The position numbers and the translations under genes are program-made. Source: Molossus alvarezi (Eukaryota > Chordata > Mammalia > Chiroptera > Molossidae). From it: a stretch of 64,000 nucleotides of DNA. The notes beneath the pieces are model-generated. The model did not search any database. It saw only the letters and a program-made list of their open reading frames with translations, and had not been told where the DNA came from. The stretch covers positions 166,522,290 through 166,586,289 of the forward strand of contig CM073885.1 of assembly GCA_037176705.1 (NCBI GenBank), read 5' to 3'. Every line of letters starts with the position of its first letter. Positions within the stretch are counted from its first letter, which is position 1. Shown piece after piece: positions 51,601 to 64,000 of the stretch.

Positions 51601-54357
51601 AGGTTCTGTGTTAGTATGGTTAAAGGTAATTGTATTCTATGTTCATTGGAAGAAATGTAACAAGTTCGTTATATTGTTCAGAATAATTTTTACATGTGCA
51701 CCACTCCTATAGCAATAGTCATTTTCATTAAGTATAACTTTCATTATCTATAACATAAAGAGAAAATATATATATATATATTTTTCCTAAGGAAACAGTG
51801 AGTGATATAGGCAGCAATGTATGTAATATTTTGTGAAGAGTTATGGGGAGTCACAAAGCAAAGAAATATTTCTAATATTTAAAGAAAATATTAGAAAAAT
51901 AAGTTTTGTTGTGGTATATTAGGCTAAATTAGAAATAGAATTGTTTCTGACAAACGCGTTTAATTCTTAATATGTAAAACCATATAGGTTGAAAAAATAT
52001 ACAGTTGTTATGCCTATAGATGGATAAATTCCATTGACATTTATGTTTGAAGACCAACTTTATGAGTCTAAATTTTCATCTATGGCTTTGGATCCAAAAC
52101 ATTTTACATCCAGTTCACTTCTAAAGGATCCTTTATATTTTGTCGGGGTAAAGTCATTTCAAGATACAGTATGGTAAAGAAAAGGGAAAAAAATAAGTCA
52201 CAGCATGATAGCTTGTATCTGGTAGAATATTTTGCGAGCTATCTAATGAAGTGGATTTGAATCTTAGTTTGGCCATTACCTGTCTAGTTGACCGTAGACA
52301 GTTACTGTTTGTGGCCTTCTTATTGTTTTTTAGATACTTAATAACTTCAACAAGCTAGAGCTCCAGTGTGTCTTTGGTTTTAAAATACTGAACCTTCATA
52401 TGCTATATTAAAATTGAAAAACCAAAACTACATGTAATATGAAATTAAATTCATCTTTATTATTTGATTCCCACCTTATCACTTCATTTAGTATATGAAT
52501 ACAATCAAATAAGAAAACAAAGTATTAACTAGTAATTGCTGCTCTACTTAAATTGAGCTAATAGCTAATGACAGTGCAAAAGTGAAAATAAGCCATATTG
52601 CTAAGAGCAGGCTAGGAAGCTGCCTAGGAAATAAGCTTCTATTGGAAATACTGTCTCCTAGAGAATACCTTGCTTATTTGCTGGGCTTTTGCTATCTAGA
52701 AGGGGTTAGTTTGTGCAGTTTATTGGCTTTAGGTCATCTCCAACTACAGTTCTGGTTGACTTTCCAGCAGTGAAAGGATAGGGCAGCCAGAATGTCAATA
52801 TTTTACAAACATCTATTAAATTTGAGAATGGCCTGTATTTAGGGTTTTCTTTTATGTGTGTTTTTTGTTTGTTTCCAGTAATGTCTCATCCCTATTCATT
52901 TAGCATTATGGTGAAGACTGACATCCAAAAGTCAGTTTCCCAAGAAGTATTTTTTAAGAGTTCCAGGTGGCCAAAGCTAAATAGAGAAGTCCAATACAAA
53001 AAGATAATTCCAACTACTTTATTTTATATTTAAGGTAGAAAAATGATTGTGGTTAGCAGACCTAACATCAGCTTTTAATGTATATAGTTTCAGGAAATGT
53101 TTGGGGAATGTCCATTTAGAGAGGTATAGAGGCAGAACTAGAAACAAAAGTCAAAACACTTGATAGTAAAGATAAACATGGGCAGAAAAATCTTGAAAAG
53201 GATATTAAGTTATAGGAAATTTGAATAAGAAAAGTGAATTTTCCCCACTTAGGTACTTAAAATTAGACTATAAAGTACATCTTTAACTGTAGAACTGGTT
53301 GGATCTATATTATTTTTAATGTGGCCAAAGGATTGAAGACTGATCATGTTTTTCGAATTTGGAAGGGTAGTCACATAGAGGCATCTTTTGCATTTTTACA
53401 AATCAGTAATCTATATTTTCTCTCAGAAATGGAGAAATAATAAAATGTGCTGTACATATCTTTTGAAATAGGAAACAAAGTTGCAGAAGAATTGACATGT
53501 TCTCTTGCACAAACTTTTAAAATTTTAATTTAAAAATTACCTCATTTTTCAATCCATAATAAGGTGCTTTGTTCATGTTTGTGGAAAGTTACACCATCCC
53601 ATAAATACCCTTCACCTAAACTATTTGAAGTATGAAAAATTCACAGCTAAAGGATAGTATTCCTTAGGGATTTTGTATAGTTTTATTCTGGTTTACCACC
53701 AACAGGGCTAGCTGGGTGTAGCAGATCTGAACATTATCTTCATTAAAGCAAATGGGCAAGTGCTTCAATCAATATTTATTAGTTTAATGAATATAAAATA
53801 AGGGAAAGGAAAGATTAAAATTTGATTGATTATATTATACTGTGAATATATTTTGATTTGTGTTGGTAAGATAGCAAATGACTATCAGTTGGTCTTGGTC
53901 ATGTATGATTTATTTACACTTTTGGCCCTATTCATAAGATACTTTAATCATTTCAGTTTCACATTTTCCCTCAGGACATTCAGGGACTCTGCAGCCCCTA
54001 TTTTGTTCTCTTGGAGTAAACTGTTCAGTGTAGTTATGAAAACTTTTTAATTTTGATTTTTAAAAAGTTTAGCTGCTATGCCTTTAAGAGTGTGAAATAA
54101 AATGATGGTTATATTTTTCCAATTAGGTAATAGTTATAAAATTTACCCTTTTCTTCTATTGCACAGAACATGGCTTAAAAAGAAAAAATTAAAAGCGACA
54201 GCCTTGATCTCGCATTTATTATCAGAATATAATGAATATAATCACATGTTGCCATCTTATCATAAATTGGTGCTTTGCAGCATTAAAGAGGAAACAGTAT
54301 AATATACTTGTTGCTTCAGAATGTAAAACTACTTTAAAGTGTCTGTATTTATATTTA
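48672..54357 (+). other. ARL5B: Probable distal ARL5B 3' UTR and downstream sequence
   Basis: 5.7 kb of AT-rich, mostly non-repetitive sequence after the provirus, starting with the second copy of the target site. ARL5B has a long 3' UTR in other mammals as far as I recall, so the first part is probably displaced 3' UTR. AATAAA hexamers occur (for example 49185-49190), but the true polyadenylation site cannot be chosen from sequence. No coding frame is supported. Confidence 0.5.
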
Positions 54358-55672
54358 TGTTTATTTCTTCTTTTAAAATTTTTTTTATTAATTAATTAAT
54401 TTATTTTTGTTACAGATGTTTCTCCTTTTTCCCCCACTGATTCCCTCCTCCCCATCCCTCCCTGCCCTGTCCCCAGCTTTGTCCATGTCCACTGTTCATG
54501 CATACATGCATATAAGTTCTGTAGTTTATCTCTCCCCCACCACCCCCTCTTCTGGGGATTGTCAGTCTGTACCCCACTTCCATGTCTCTGGGACTACCCA
54601 TTCCTCAGACTGTTATGTTCATTATATTCCACAAATAAGTGATGTCATATGATACTTATCTTTCTCTGTTTGGCTTGTTTAGTTTAAGATAATACTTTCC
54701 AGGTCCCTCCATGTCATCTCAAAGAATAAGAGATCTTTCATTCTCACAACTTCATAGTACTCCATTGTGTATATGTACCACAGCTTTTTTATCTATTCGT
54801 CTACTGATGGACACTTGGGCTGTTTCCAGATCTTAGCTATTGTAAATAGTGGTGCTACGAACATGGGGGTACATATATTTGTTGTGATTGGTGTTTCAGG
54901 CTTCTTAGAGTATATTCCTAGAAATGGGAACACAGGGTCAAATGGAAGTTCAATTTTTAGTTTTTTGAGGTAACACCATAGTGTTTTCCATAGTGGCTGC
55001 ACTAGTCTGCATTCCCACCAGCAGTGTACTAGAGTCCCCTTTTCTCCACACCCTCACCAACACTTGTTGTTTGATGATTTGTTGATGGTGGCCATTCTGA
55101 CAGGTGTGAGGTGATACCTCATTGTTGTTTTAATTTGCATCTCTCTGATGACTAGTGATGTTGAGCATTTCTTCATATGTCTCTTGGCCATTTGTATGTC
55201 CTGTTTGGAGAGGTGTCTATTTAGTTTCTCTGCTCATTTTTTAATTGAGTTCTTTGTCTTCCTTTTGTTGAGTTGTATGAGCACTCTCTCTATATATTGG
55301 AAATTAAACCCTTATCTGATATATCATTGGCAATAATGCTCTCCCACACAGTGGGTAGCCTTTCCATTTTGATGATTGTATCTTTCGCTGTGCAAAGCTT
55401 TTGAGTTTGATTTAGTCCCATGTGTTCATTTTCTCCTTTGTTTCTATTGCCTTAGGTGATGTATCAGTGAAAATTCTGCTGCGTATGATGTCTGAAATTT
55501 TGTTGCCTACAGTTTCTTCTAGGATTTTTATGGATTCATGAGTCACATTTAAGTCTTTTATCTATTTTGAGTTTATTCTTGTGTAGGGTGTAAGTTGATG
55601 GTCTAGTTTCATTTTTTTGCATGTAGCTGTCCAGTTTTCCCAACACCATTTATTAAAGGGTCTGTCCTTACT

Positions 55673-58440
55673 TCACTGTGTGCTCTTGCCACCTTTGTCA
55701 AATATTAATTGAACATATTGCCTTGGGTCCATTTCTGGGTTCTCTGTTCTGTTCCACTGGTCTATATGCCTGTTCTTGTGCCAGTACCAGGCTGTTTTGA
55801 TTATAGTGGCTCTATAGAATAACCTGAAATCTGGTAATGTGATCCCTCCAACTTTGTTCTTTTTCAAGATTGCTGTGGCTATTCGAGGTCTTTTTTGGTT
55901 CCGTATGAACTTTTGAAGCACTTGTTCTCATTCTATGAAGTATGCCGTTGGTATTTTGATGGGGATTGCATTGAACCTACAGAATGCTTTGGGTAATATG
56001 AACATTTTAATGATGTTAATTCTTCCAATCCATGAATAGGGTATGTGCTTTCACTTTTTTATATCTTCTTCTATTTCTTTTTTCAATGACCTGTAGTTAT
56101 CTGCAAATAGGTCCTTTATTTCTTTGGTTAAGTTTATTTCTAGGTATCTTAATTTTTTTGCCCCAATGGTAAATGGGATTGTTTTCTTAGTTTTTCTTTC
56201 TGTGAGTTCATCATTGGTGTATAAGAATGCCATCGATTTCTTGACATTAATTTTGTATCCTGCTACTTTTCCAAATTCATTTATTAAGTCTAGTAAATTT
56301 TTGATGGAGTCTTTGGGGTTTTCTACATATAGTTTCATGTCATCTGCGAATAATGACAGTTTCACTTCCTCCTTTCCAATTTGGATCCCTTTTATATTTT
56401 CTTCATGTCTGATTGTTGTGGCTAAGACTTCCAGTACTATGTTAAATAAGAGTGGTGAAAGGAGGCATCCCTGTGTTGTTCCTGTTGTTAAGGGAAATGC
56501 TTTTAGTTCTTGCCCATTGAGTATGATGTTGGCTGTAGGTCTTTCATATATGGCCTTTATTATGTCCAGATATGATCCCTCTGTTCTCACATTGCTGAGC
56601 GTTTTTATCAGAAATGGGTGCTGGATTTTGTCAAAGGCTTTTTCAGCATCTATTAATATGATCATTTGGTTTTTATCTTTCATTTTGTTTATGTGGTGTA
56701 TCACGTTTATTGATTTGCGAATATTGTTCCAGCCTTGCATCCCTGGGATGAATCCCACTTGGTCATGGTGAATAATGTTTTTGATGTATTGCTGGATCCG
56801 ATTTGCTAGTATTTTGTTCAGGATTTTGGCGTCTATGTTCATCAGGGATATTGGCCTGTAGTTTTCTTTCTTTGTAGTGTCTTTTTCTGGTTTTGGAATT
56901 AGAATTATGCTGGCTTCGTAAAATGAGTTTGGAAGTCTTCCTTCTTGAATTTTTTGGGATAGTTTGAGGAGAATGGGTGTTAGTTCTTCTTTGAATGTTT
57001 GGTAAAACTCCCCTGTAAAGCCATCTGGGCCTAGGCTTTGGTTTGCTGGAGGAGTTTTGATTACCTCTTCAGTTCCCTTAGTTGTTATTGGTCTGTTCAA
57101 GTTTTCTATCTCTTCCTGATCCAGTTTTGGGGGACTATGTGTTTCTAGAAATTTGTCCATTTTGCTTAGATTGTCGAATTTATTGCCATATAATTGTTCA
57201 TAGTAGTTGTTAACGATCTTTTGTATTTCTGTGGTGTCAGTTGTTACTTCTCCACTTTCATTTCTGATTTTGTGTATTTGGGTTCTCTCTCTTTGTTTCT
57301 TGGTGAGTCTATGTAAAGGTCCATCAATCTTGTTTATCTTTTCGAAAAACCAGCTCTTTGTTTCATTGATCCTTTGAATTGTTTTTTTGGACTCCATGTT
57401 GATTATTTCTGCTCTGATCGTTACTATTTTCTTCCTTCTACTTACTCTGGGGTTTTCTTTTTGTTTGCTCTCTAGTTCTTTAAGTTGTGAGGTTAGATAG
57501 TCTATTAGAGATTTTTCTTGTTTTTTGAGTTAGGCCTGTAGTGCTATGCACTTCCCTCTCAGAACTGCTTTCACTGCATCCCACAGATTTTGTGTTGTGT
57601 CTTCATTTTCATTGGTTTCTAGGAAGTTTTTTATTTCTTCCTTGATCTCCTCAGTAACCCATTTATTGTTTAATAACATGCTATTTAGCTTCCATGTGTT
57701 CAAATGTCTTTGCATGTTCTTGTTGCAGTTGATTTCTATTTTTATGCCATTGTGATCTGAGAAGATGCTTTATATGATTTCAGTCTTCTTGAACTTGTAG
57801 AGACTTAGTTTGTATCCTAACATGTGGTCTGCCTTTGAGAATGTCCCATGTGCACTTGAGAAGAATGTGAATTCTATAGTTTTTGGGTGAAATCCTCTGT
57901 AGATATCTATTAAATCCATTTGGTCTAGTGCTTCATTTAGAGTCCCTATTTCCTTACTAATTTTTTGTCTAGAGGATCTATCCAGTGATGTCAGCGGGGT
58001 GTTGAAGTCCCCTGCTATGTTTGTATTGCTGTAGATTTCTCCTTTGAAGTCCTCCAGAAGATTTTTAATATATTTTGGTGCTTCTATATTGGGTACATAT
58101 ATGTTTATCAAGGTTATATCTTCCTGTTGGATAGAACCTTTCAATATTATGTAGTGGCCTTCTTTGTCTCTAGTTATGGCCTTCATTTTGAAATCTATTT
58201 TATCAGATATGAGTATTTCTACCCCAGCTTTTTTTTTGTTTTTTGTTTGCTTGGAAGATTTTTTCCCATCCCTTCACTTTCAATCTATGTGAGTCTTTTA
58301 TTGTGAGGTGGGTCTCTTGTAAACAACATATGGATGAGTCATGCTTTCATATCCAATCAGCTACTCTGTGCCTTTTTATGGGAGCATTCAAGCCATTTAC
58401 ATTTAAGGTGATTATTGATATGTACTTATTTATTGCCATT
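55673..58440 (-). pseudogene. LINE-1 ORF2 (endonuclease-reverse transcriptase), broken
   Basis: Endonuclease part at 57770-58186, with TLINIYVPN, GDFNTPL and the LIDIYRGFHP region. RT at 56051-57397, with [20 protein letters not shown], the DAEKAFDKI Asp and the catalytic [14 protein letters not shown]-terminal part at 55673-55921 ([20 protein letters not shown]). These pieces are separated by stops and frameshifts near 57720-57770, 57400-57530 and 55920-56050. The catalytic RT aspartates remain, but the protein cannot be made whole. Confidence 0.9.
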
Positions 58441-58484
58441 TTTGTTTAGTGTGGTTCTATTTTTCTTCCCATTTCTACTGCTAA

Positions 58485-59390
58485 TTACAGCAGTCCTTTT
58501 AACATTTCTTGCAGTGCTGGTTTGGTGCTAATGTATTCCCTTAGCCTTTTTTTGTCTGGGAAGCTCTTTATTTGACCTTCTATTTTGAATGATAGCCTTG
58601 TTGGGTAGAGTAGTCTTGGATTCAGATTCTTGTTTTTCATGACCTTGATTACTTCATACCATTCCCTTCTGGCCTGTAGTGTTTCTTGTGAGAAGTCAGC
58701 TGAGAGCGTTATGGAGTTTCTTTTGTAGATAACCTGTTTCTTTTCTGTTGCTGCTTTTAGGATTCTCTCTTTGTCTTTAATTTTTGGCACTTTGATTACT
58801 ATGTGTCTTGGTGTGGGCCTGTTTGGGTTCTTCTTACTTGGGGCTTTCTGTGCTTCTTGAACTTGAATGCCTTCTTCCTTCACCAAATTAGGGAAGTTTT
58901 CTGTCACTATTTCTTCAAATATATATTCTCTAACCCTTGCTCATTTTCTTCTTCTTCTTGGACTCCTATGATGCGAATGTTACTACGTTTCCAGTTTTCC
59001 TACCATCTCTTAAGCTGTCTTCTTGCTTTTAAATTGTTTTTTCGTTTTGGTTTTCTGATTGTTTGATTTTTTTTCTACCCTATCTTCTAATTCACTGATC
59101 TGGTCCTCAGCTTCCTCTACTCTGCTATGTAGACTTTCCAATATGTTTTTTATTTCTGATATGTCATTTTCCATTTCTTCTTGGTGATTTTTACTTTCCA
59201 ACTGGTTGATGTTCAACCTTTGTATGTCTTTACTCATGGTGCTCATGTCCTTACACATGCTGTTTAGCTTCCTCTAGTTCATGGCTCTGAATTCTAGTTC
59301 TGTTAACTTGATTAACTGCACCTCATTTTTCTCACCTTCGGTAGGGGTTGCTTGTTCTTTCATTTGGCTTTTGTTTCTGTGTTTTACCAT
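58485..59390 (-). pseudogene. LINE-1 ORF1 (RNA-binding chaperone), broken
   Basis: Starts at the ATG at 59388-59390. A TAG occurs about 38 codons in (near 59277). The same frame continues with a heptad-rich coiled coil (ENDISEIKNILESLHSRVEE) and a Lys-rich segment. It is lost near 59010 by a stop and frameshift. The RRM and C-terminal domain follow in the frame of 58485-58907 (RPTPRHIVIKVPKIKDKERI; LSADFSQETLQARREW). Not translatable as one protein. Confidence 0.88.
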
Positions 59391-61029
59391 TTTGGATATC
59401 AGAGTGGGCTTTGGAGCCTGCCAAACTTTCCCTGTGGGTGTTGGTGTTCTGCTGTTTGTGGCTCCCTCTCCTGGGTTTGGATGAGGCAGGGAGGACCCAC
59501 TTTAAATACCACTGTCAAGTCTTACTTTCCTGGTTAGAGTTGCTAGCCCAGGAAATGGTAGTTATCCTCTTGCTTTTTTGCCTGGAGGCTATTAATAGTG
59601 GTCACATGAAGAACCTTGGTTTATGAGTTGAATGAAAAACTTCCTTAGATGCTCAGTGTAAGAGGATTTCCAGAGGGTGGGCTGATGCTTTTTGGTAAAG
59701 GGCCTCAATTAGCATTTCAATGGCCACCTGGTGGGGTTGAATCTCTGAGGGAGGGGCCACTGCCTCTCCCCAGGGCCCTGGGAAGGAGTAAGATGACCAT
59801 TGTCCTGAGTGGCTGCAACTCAGCAAAAGCTCTGAGTGCCCTACAAATCTCTAGTGTCTCCACACAGCTCCAGTCCAGTCTGCCCTCCCTCTGCCGGAGC
59901 CCAAGGTGAATGGCTGCTGCTAATTTAGCCTCTGTCCTGGCTCTGCGCTGTGGAGCCGCTTGGGACTTTAACCCAAGTGCGTGGCTCCCAGCTAAGGGTG
60001 CTGCTCCCAGCTAAGGCCGTTGCTCCAGGCTGTGGCAGCTCCCAGCTGAGCCTGCAGGTCCCATCTAAGGCCGCAGGTCCCAGCCCAGGCCGCTTCCAGA
60101 CCGTGGGCTCCCAGCCCCCTCTCGTGTCCTCGGAAGCCTACCAGGATTGAGTCAGTATCCCTGGTTATGTGGTCCTCTATGCTGCTTTTCGGTTGCCTTT
60201 TCCTGACGATTTGTTTTTATTTTCATTGTAATTCCAGTTTGGTCCTGGGAGATGGTCACTGTAGCTTCCATTCACTCCGCCGCCATTTTCCTCTGTTTAT
60301 TTCTTAAGGTTTAAATACAAGCTGTTGTTCTTCAAGCTTCAGGCTTTCTGCAAAAGCTGTAATAGTATCTTAGCTAATAAGCTTGGTCAAATAGAAGGTG
60401 GTGTTAATAAGGCCAAAATTATGAATTGGATCTTCTCTGGGTACCCTGGTTTTACAGAGGAAAAAAAATGTCTTTCACACCACAGACTATGCTTCTTAAC
60501 CTCAAGCAAGCAACTGAACTGTGTGCTATTGGTTCATTATATAAGCATTACTTTTTTTTAAATAAAAGCAAACAGATTTCTTAATGCATTTACATCATCA
60601 CTTGAAAATGGTTCAAAGCATGTTCTATGTGGTTTGTTTAAGAGACATGTTTAAAATGTTTAATAGCTTCATTGCTGTCATAAGATGCTTCTTTTATATG
60701 TTGTTTAGGTTGCTGCTATTCATGATTTTTATTTCTGCAATTATATTATAATGAATTGTTTGCATGTCTACATACCCAAGTAAAAGGATGCTATTTGCTC
60801 TGGAGTGTTCATCTTTTAGACAAGTCTTGCCTCATTTGCAATCATGGTGCAATACAGTATAACATTCATTTGTTTCAGTCAACAGTTTTATTTTGTCATA
60901 TTAAATAATTACTTTTCCAATATTACGTGAATCCAGTGTTTTCTTTTTAAGATAAAATCTGTTTTAACAGTCTTTTTTGTTGTGATAGAAACCCAGCTCA
61001 TCTAACAAAGAGAGTGGAAGTTTTTATTT

Positions 61030-61800
61030 TATAAGGGTGAAGTGTTGGGTGTTCATGGAACCCAAGGTCAGGATACAACTGGTTTTCTGGAATTAAATCG
61101 GACCAGAGACCCAGGAACACTCAGGAGAAACCAGGAATTTATGGCTCTTCTACCCATCTCTCCTTTCTCAGTCTCACTAGAATGGAGTATTCTGTTTTCT
61201 CGTCCACATTTACCAGAAAAGAGGAATCCCTGGGCAGTAGGGAGGCAGTTCAAGTGGGTATGTGTGGTATGATAGGAAATGTGTTTAGTCTGTCTCCTGG
61301 TAACCAGAAAGATCAAGTTATCAGAGAGGGTTGGAACTTTCAGCCCCACCCACCAACTCTGGGAAGGGAAAGGTGGGGTAGGGGAAGGGTGCTGCTGATT
61401 AAGTTCTATGAGAACTGAACAAGGTTTGATAAGCTTCCAGGTTGGTGAACTCATCCATATTCCAATGGGGACCCTTCCAGACCTCACCCTATATACCTCT
61501 TTATCTGGCTGTTCTTCTGTATCCTTTATATTAATTCTTTATAATAAGTTGGTAAATGTAAATATTTCTCTGAGTTCTGTGAGCCACTCTAGGAAAGTAA
61601 TCAAACCGATTAAGGGGATTGTGGGAACTTTCTGATTTGCAGCTGGTCAGAAGCTGGACTTTTGATTGGCACCTCAAGTGGGCAGGAAGGGTGCAGTTTT
61701 GTGGACAGCCTTTAACCGTGGGATCTGATGCTATCTCTAAGTAGATGGTGTCAGAATTCAATTAAATTGTAGGACTCCCAGCCAGTGCTGGACAAGAATA
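61030..61800 (+). repeat. LTR-like old repeat, family not recognised
   Basis: A stretch with CCCTATATACCTCTTTATC, TTCTGTATCCTTTA, TCTGAGTTCTGTGAGCC and GGGATCTGATGCTATCTC resembles the end of an old mammalian ERV LTR. No intact gene is seen. Confidence 0.35.
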
Positions 61801-63966
61801 AGATGGTAGATAACTACCTTGAAAAAATTACATGTGTACAAACTTAAAATTTGGTATAGAAGTTTGGGAATTTTGACCTCAGTTTGAATTCTGCTACACT
61901 ATAGGACTTCAGCAGCTGAACATGATTTTTTTCTGATCAACACCCACACTCGAAGTTTCATCTTGCCTATTTTTACAGTTTTAGGTGGATAAAATTAAAC
62001 TACGTGTTTACAGTTGTTAAAATCCAAGGGAGTACATCTGAAGATCTAATTGTTTTTATTAAAGGATTCAGGAATCCGCACCATCCCACCAGCCAGCAAC
62101 TAGAAGGGTGCTGGATGAGTTGTACAATAGGAAAGATTTTTATTGACAGGAAGACAATGGTACCAAGAAATTAAGAGTTAATTAGTGTGGAACGAAAAAG
62201 TTAAAAGGGCAGATAATTTCAGGCAAGGACACCTTCCCTTAGGGAACGGGAGGGGGTCTTATGAGGCCCCTGAAAAGAAAGATGGATTTGAGGTGAACTC
62301 CGAGAAGAAATTTATTTGCTGAGATGGCCTCCTCATGGTCAACTAAGGGCCCAACTGTTGTACATAAGAATAATCTGGCAGCTGCTCAGACTGAACCCGG
62401 CTTCCCGAGCTGTGCCTCATTTGCTCATGCCGTCTGAGTCAACCTCTGCAGCCAAAGCCTGGTTTTGCCTTTTTACCCATGGACTGAGATCCACCCTGTC
62501 CAATCAGAACTGCACAATTGGAAATCAAAACAAAGACCTTGTGCTCAAAAGAGTCTTGAACAAGGATTTCTGATTCTGGGGAAAATTTTAGCTATAAGCC
62601 TGAGTGAGTTACATAGGGACTCTGAATCCCTCTGCTTAGAAAGGAATCAAAAACAACAGAAACAGTGGCTCCTTTGGAAACGTTCTTTTGTTTTCCTTCC
62701 TCATCAATGTTAACCATTTTCTCGTTTTGTGAAGTTACAGTTTACATAAAGTACATAAAGCTGTGTACAACTTAGTAAACAAATGGAACTGTACCCACTT
62801 GTCATTGTCCTCTTGGTCTATGCAGTATGACTCCCAGGATTTGGCCACCTTCTTGTGGTTATGGATGCCACTCTCATGCAACACACTTCAGACCACCCTC
62901 CACTGCAAAGGCTTCCCAGGATGGGCACAGTGCCGCCACCGATCCTCTCCCAAGGAGCCGCAGGACTCCCCCGTGATGAGTGTACACGCTGTGGTGGCGA
63001 GGAGGAATCTACCAAGGAAGAAGGCTTTGATCCCCCATCCATGCCTCTGCTTCCTGGAGGCCGTGGCATAGAATCCTCAGAGCTGAGCTAAGGAGACACA
63101 GAGAATCTAAATCAGCGCTGATAGATTTGACTAAATGGTGAAATCCTCAGTAGCAGTGGACATTAACGCCCATGAGTTATAACTTTCAATGCCCCTGCAT
63201 TTCTAATGACACTCTGTTGGTGACACCCTCCACTCAGAAACAAATTTTGATGCACTTTTTATGGGGACAACTGGATACTCCTGCTTCTGAAAGGGGAGGA
63301 GCAATATAAGTATATGCTCATGAAGGTGAGAATAAAAAGTTCTTTGTTCCAGATTCAAGAAGACTCTGTTTTCTTACCTGTCTGATTCACACAGGTGAAC
63401 CTAAATCTACGTTAGGTGTTTTTTTTGTTTTTTTTAAGTAGCAGTACCTTCAAATGGTCTTGGGAAGAATCAAAATAGCACTCTAATTGGCAATAAATAA
63501 ATAAGAAAGCAAAAATTATTTTCGGTAGATCTAGTATGAAAAGAGAACAGGTCTTTATTTTTTTAAAAATGTATATGAAAACTATGATACAGATGTCCCA
63601 GAGGAAATTTTTCCTCCAGGTTTTTAATTGAGGAAATAGCCCAGCTATCAGGTTGTAGATGCTAGACAACTAAAGGTCATTTTGACACGAAACCAGAACC
63701 CTTTCCTCTTATATCCAATTAATCACCAAGTCCCCACCTGTCAATTTCTTCAGGTCGCTATGACAATGCCATAGAATTGGGGGAGGGGGAGGGATGAACA
63801 AGTGTAGACGAAGGATTCTGATACCAGTGAAAATATGGTTTGCTACCAAAATGGTGGAGGCAGTTGGCTGTTCCTCATCCATCCAGCTCCAGCACATCCC
63901 CTCCCTGGGCAGGAAGCCCTCCACCTGGGCCGGCTGCGGGAGCCAGGCTCTGAGGGCAGTGGTGAT

Positions 63967-64000
63967 TCCTTCCTCCCTCCCTCCCTCCCTCCCTCCCTCC
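63967..64000 (+). repeat. (CCTC)n microsatellite at window edge
   Basis: TTCC then CCTC units running off the right edge; full length unknown. Confidence 0.9.

Larger units (their letters stand above)
54370..60293 (-). mobile_element. Full-length LINE-1, minus strand, mutated
   Basis: 5.9 kb L1 with 5' UTR (about 59400-60293, GC-rich; its first bases hold AAAATGGCGGCGG, a YY1-like site), ORF1, ORF2, 3' UTR and an A-tail seen as T-rich sequence at 54375-54400. A 12 bp duplication, TGTTTATTTCTT, flanks it at 54358-54369 and 60294-60305; the cut site TT/AAGAAA fits L1 endonuclease preference. ORF1 and ORF2 are both broken. Confidence 0.93.
60306..64000. other. Intergenic sequence right of the LINE-1
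   Basis: Contains the LTR-like repeat at about 61030-61800. Sequence at 62290-63080 is more GC-rich but has only short unrelated frames (for example 62763-63071), without recognisable domains or splice structure. The rest shows nothing identifiable. Confidence 0.4.

Noticed and set aside
56124..56771. 215-codon plus-strand frame
   Set aside because: Antisense shadow of the LINE-1 ORF2 reverse transcriptase region, with no independent domain.
61068..61487. 139-codon minus-strand frame
   Set aside because: It falls within an LTR-like old repeat; no recognisable motif.
62763..63091. Overlapping 78-102 codon frames in GC-richer sequence
   Set aside because: Overlapping frames on both strands with no domain or splice signals; a decayed retrocopy cannot be excluded, but nothing supports a gene.

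Overview
This is vertebrate nuclear DNA, almost certainly from a bat of the vesper-bat lineage. More than two dozen tRNA-derived VES-type SINEs (internal GGTTTGGCTCAG / GTTCGATTCC boxes) are scattered through it on both strands, several with intact target-site duplications (TSDs). No bacterial or plasmid features are present.

Two host genes lie head to head. On the minus strand, positions 1173-16091 hold the first five coding exons of NSUN6, a tRNA m5C methyltransferase; the rest of the gene lies beyond the left edge. Its CpG-rich promoter is at about 16.1-16.76 kb. On the plus strand, ARL5B (an Arf-like GTPase) is complete: six coding exons between 21990 and 41427 encode 179 residues, behind a CpG island at about 21.4-22.1 kb. 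All splice junctions and phases can be read directly. The two promoters are about 5 kb apart and share CRE-type ACGTCA elements.

The most striking feature is a 7.0 kb class II (betaretrovirus-like) endogenous provirus at 41659-48671. It lies antisense in the presumed 3' UTR of ARL5B, 231 bp after the stop codon. It has two LTRs with few differences, a 5 bp TSD, a tRNA-Lys3-type primer-binding site, a polypurine tract, and gag, dUTPase/protease, pol and env remnants. Every gene is broken: gag has a large internal deletion, several frameshifts and stops occur, the catalytic Glu of integrase is Lys, and a younger VES SINE sits in the env transmembrane region. The LTRs look younger than the coding damage suggests, so the element may have been mobilised in trans when already defective.

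The right end (54.4-60.3 kb) carries a 5.9 kb full-length but mutated LINE-1 on the minus strand with a 12 bp TSD. 5'-truncated and older LINE-1 pieces occupy about 6.7-7.9, 10.9-11.5 and 25.8-29.35 kb. The remainder is intron, the presumed ARL5B 3' UTR, and intergenic sequence with old repeats and microsatellites. No CRISPR array, genuine tRNA/rRNA gene or additional protein gene was found.
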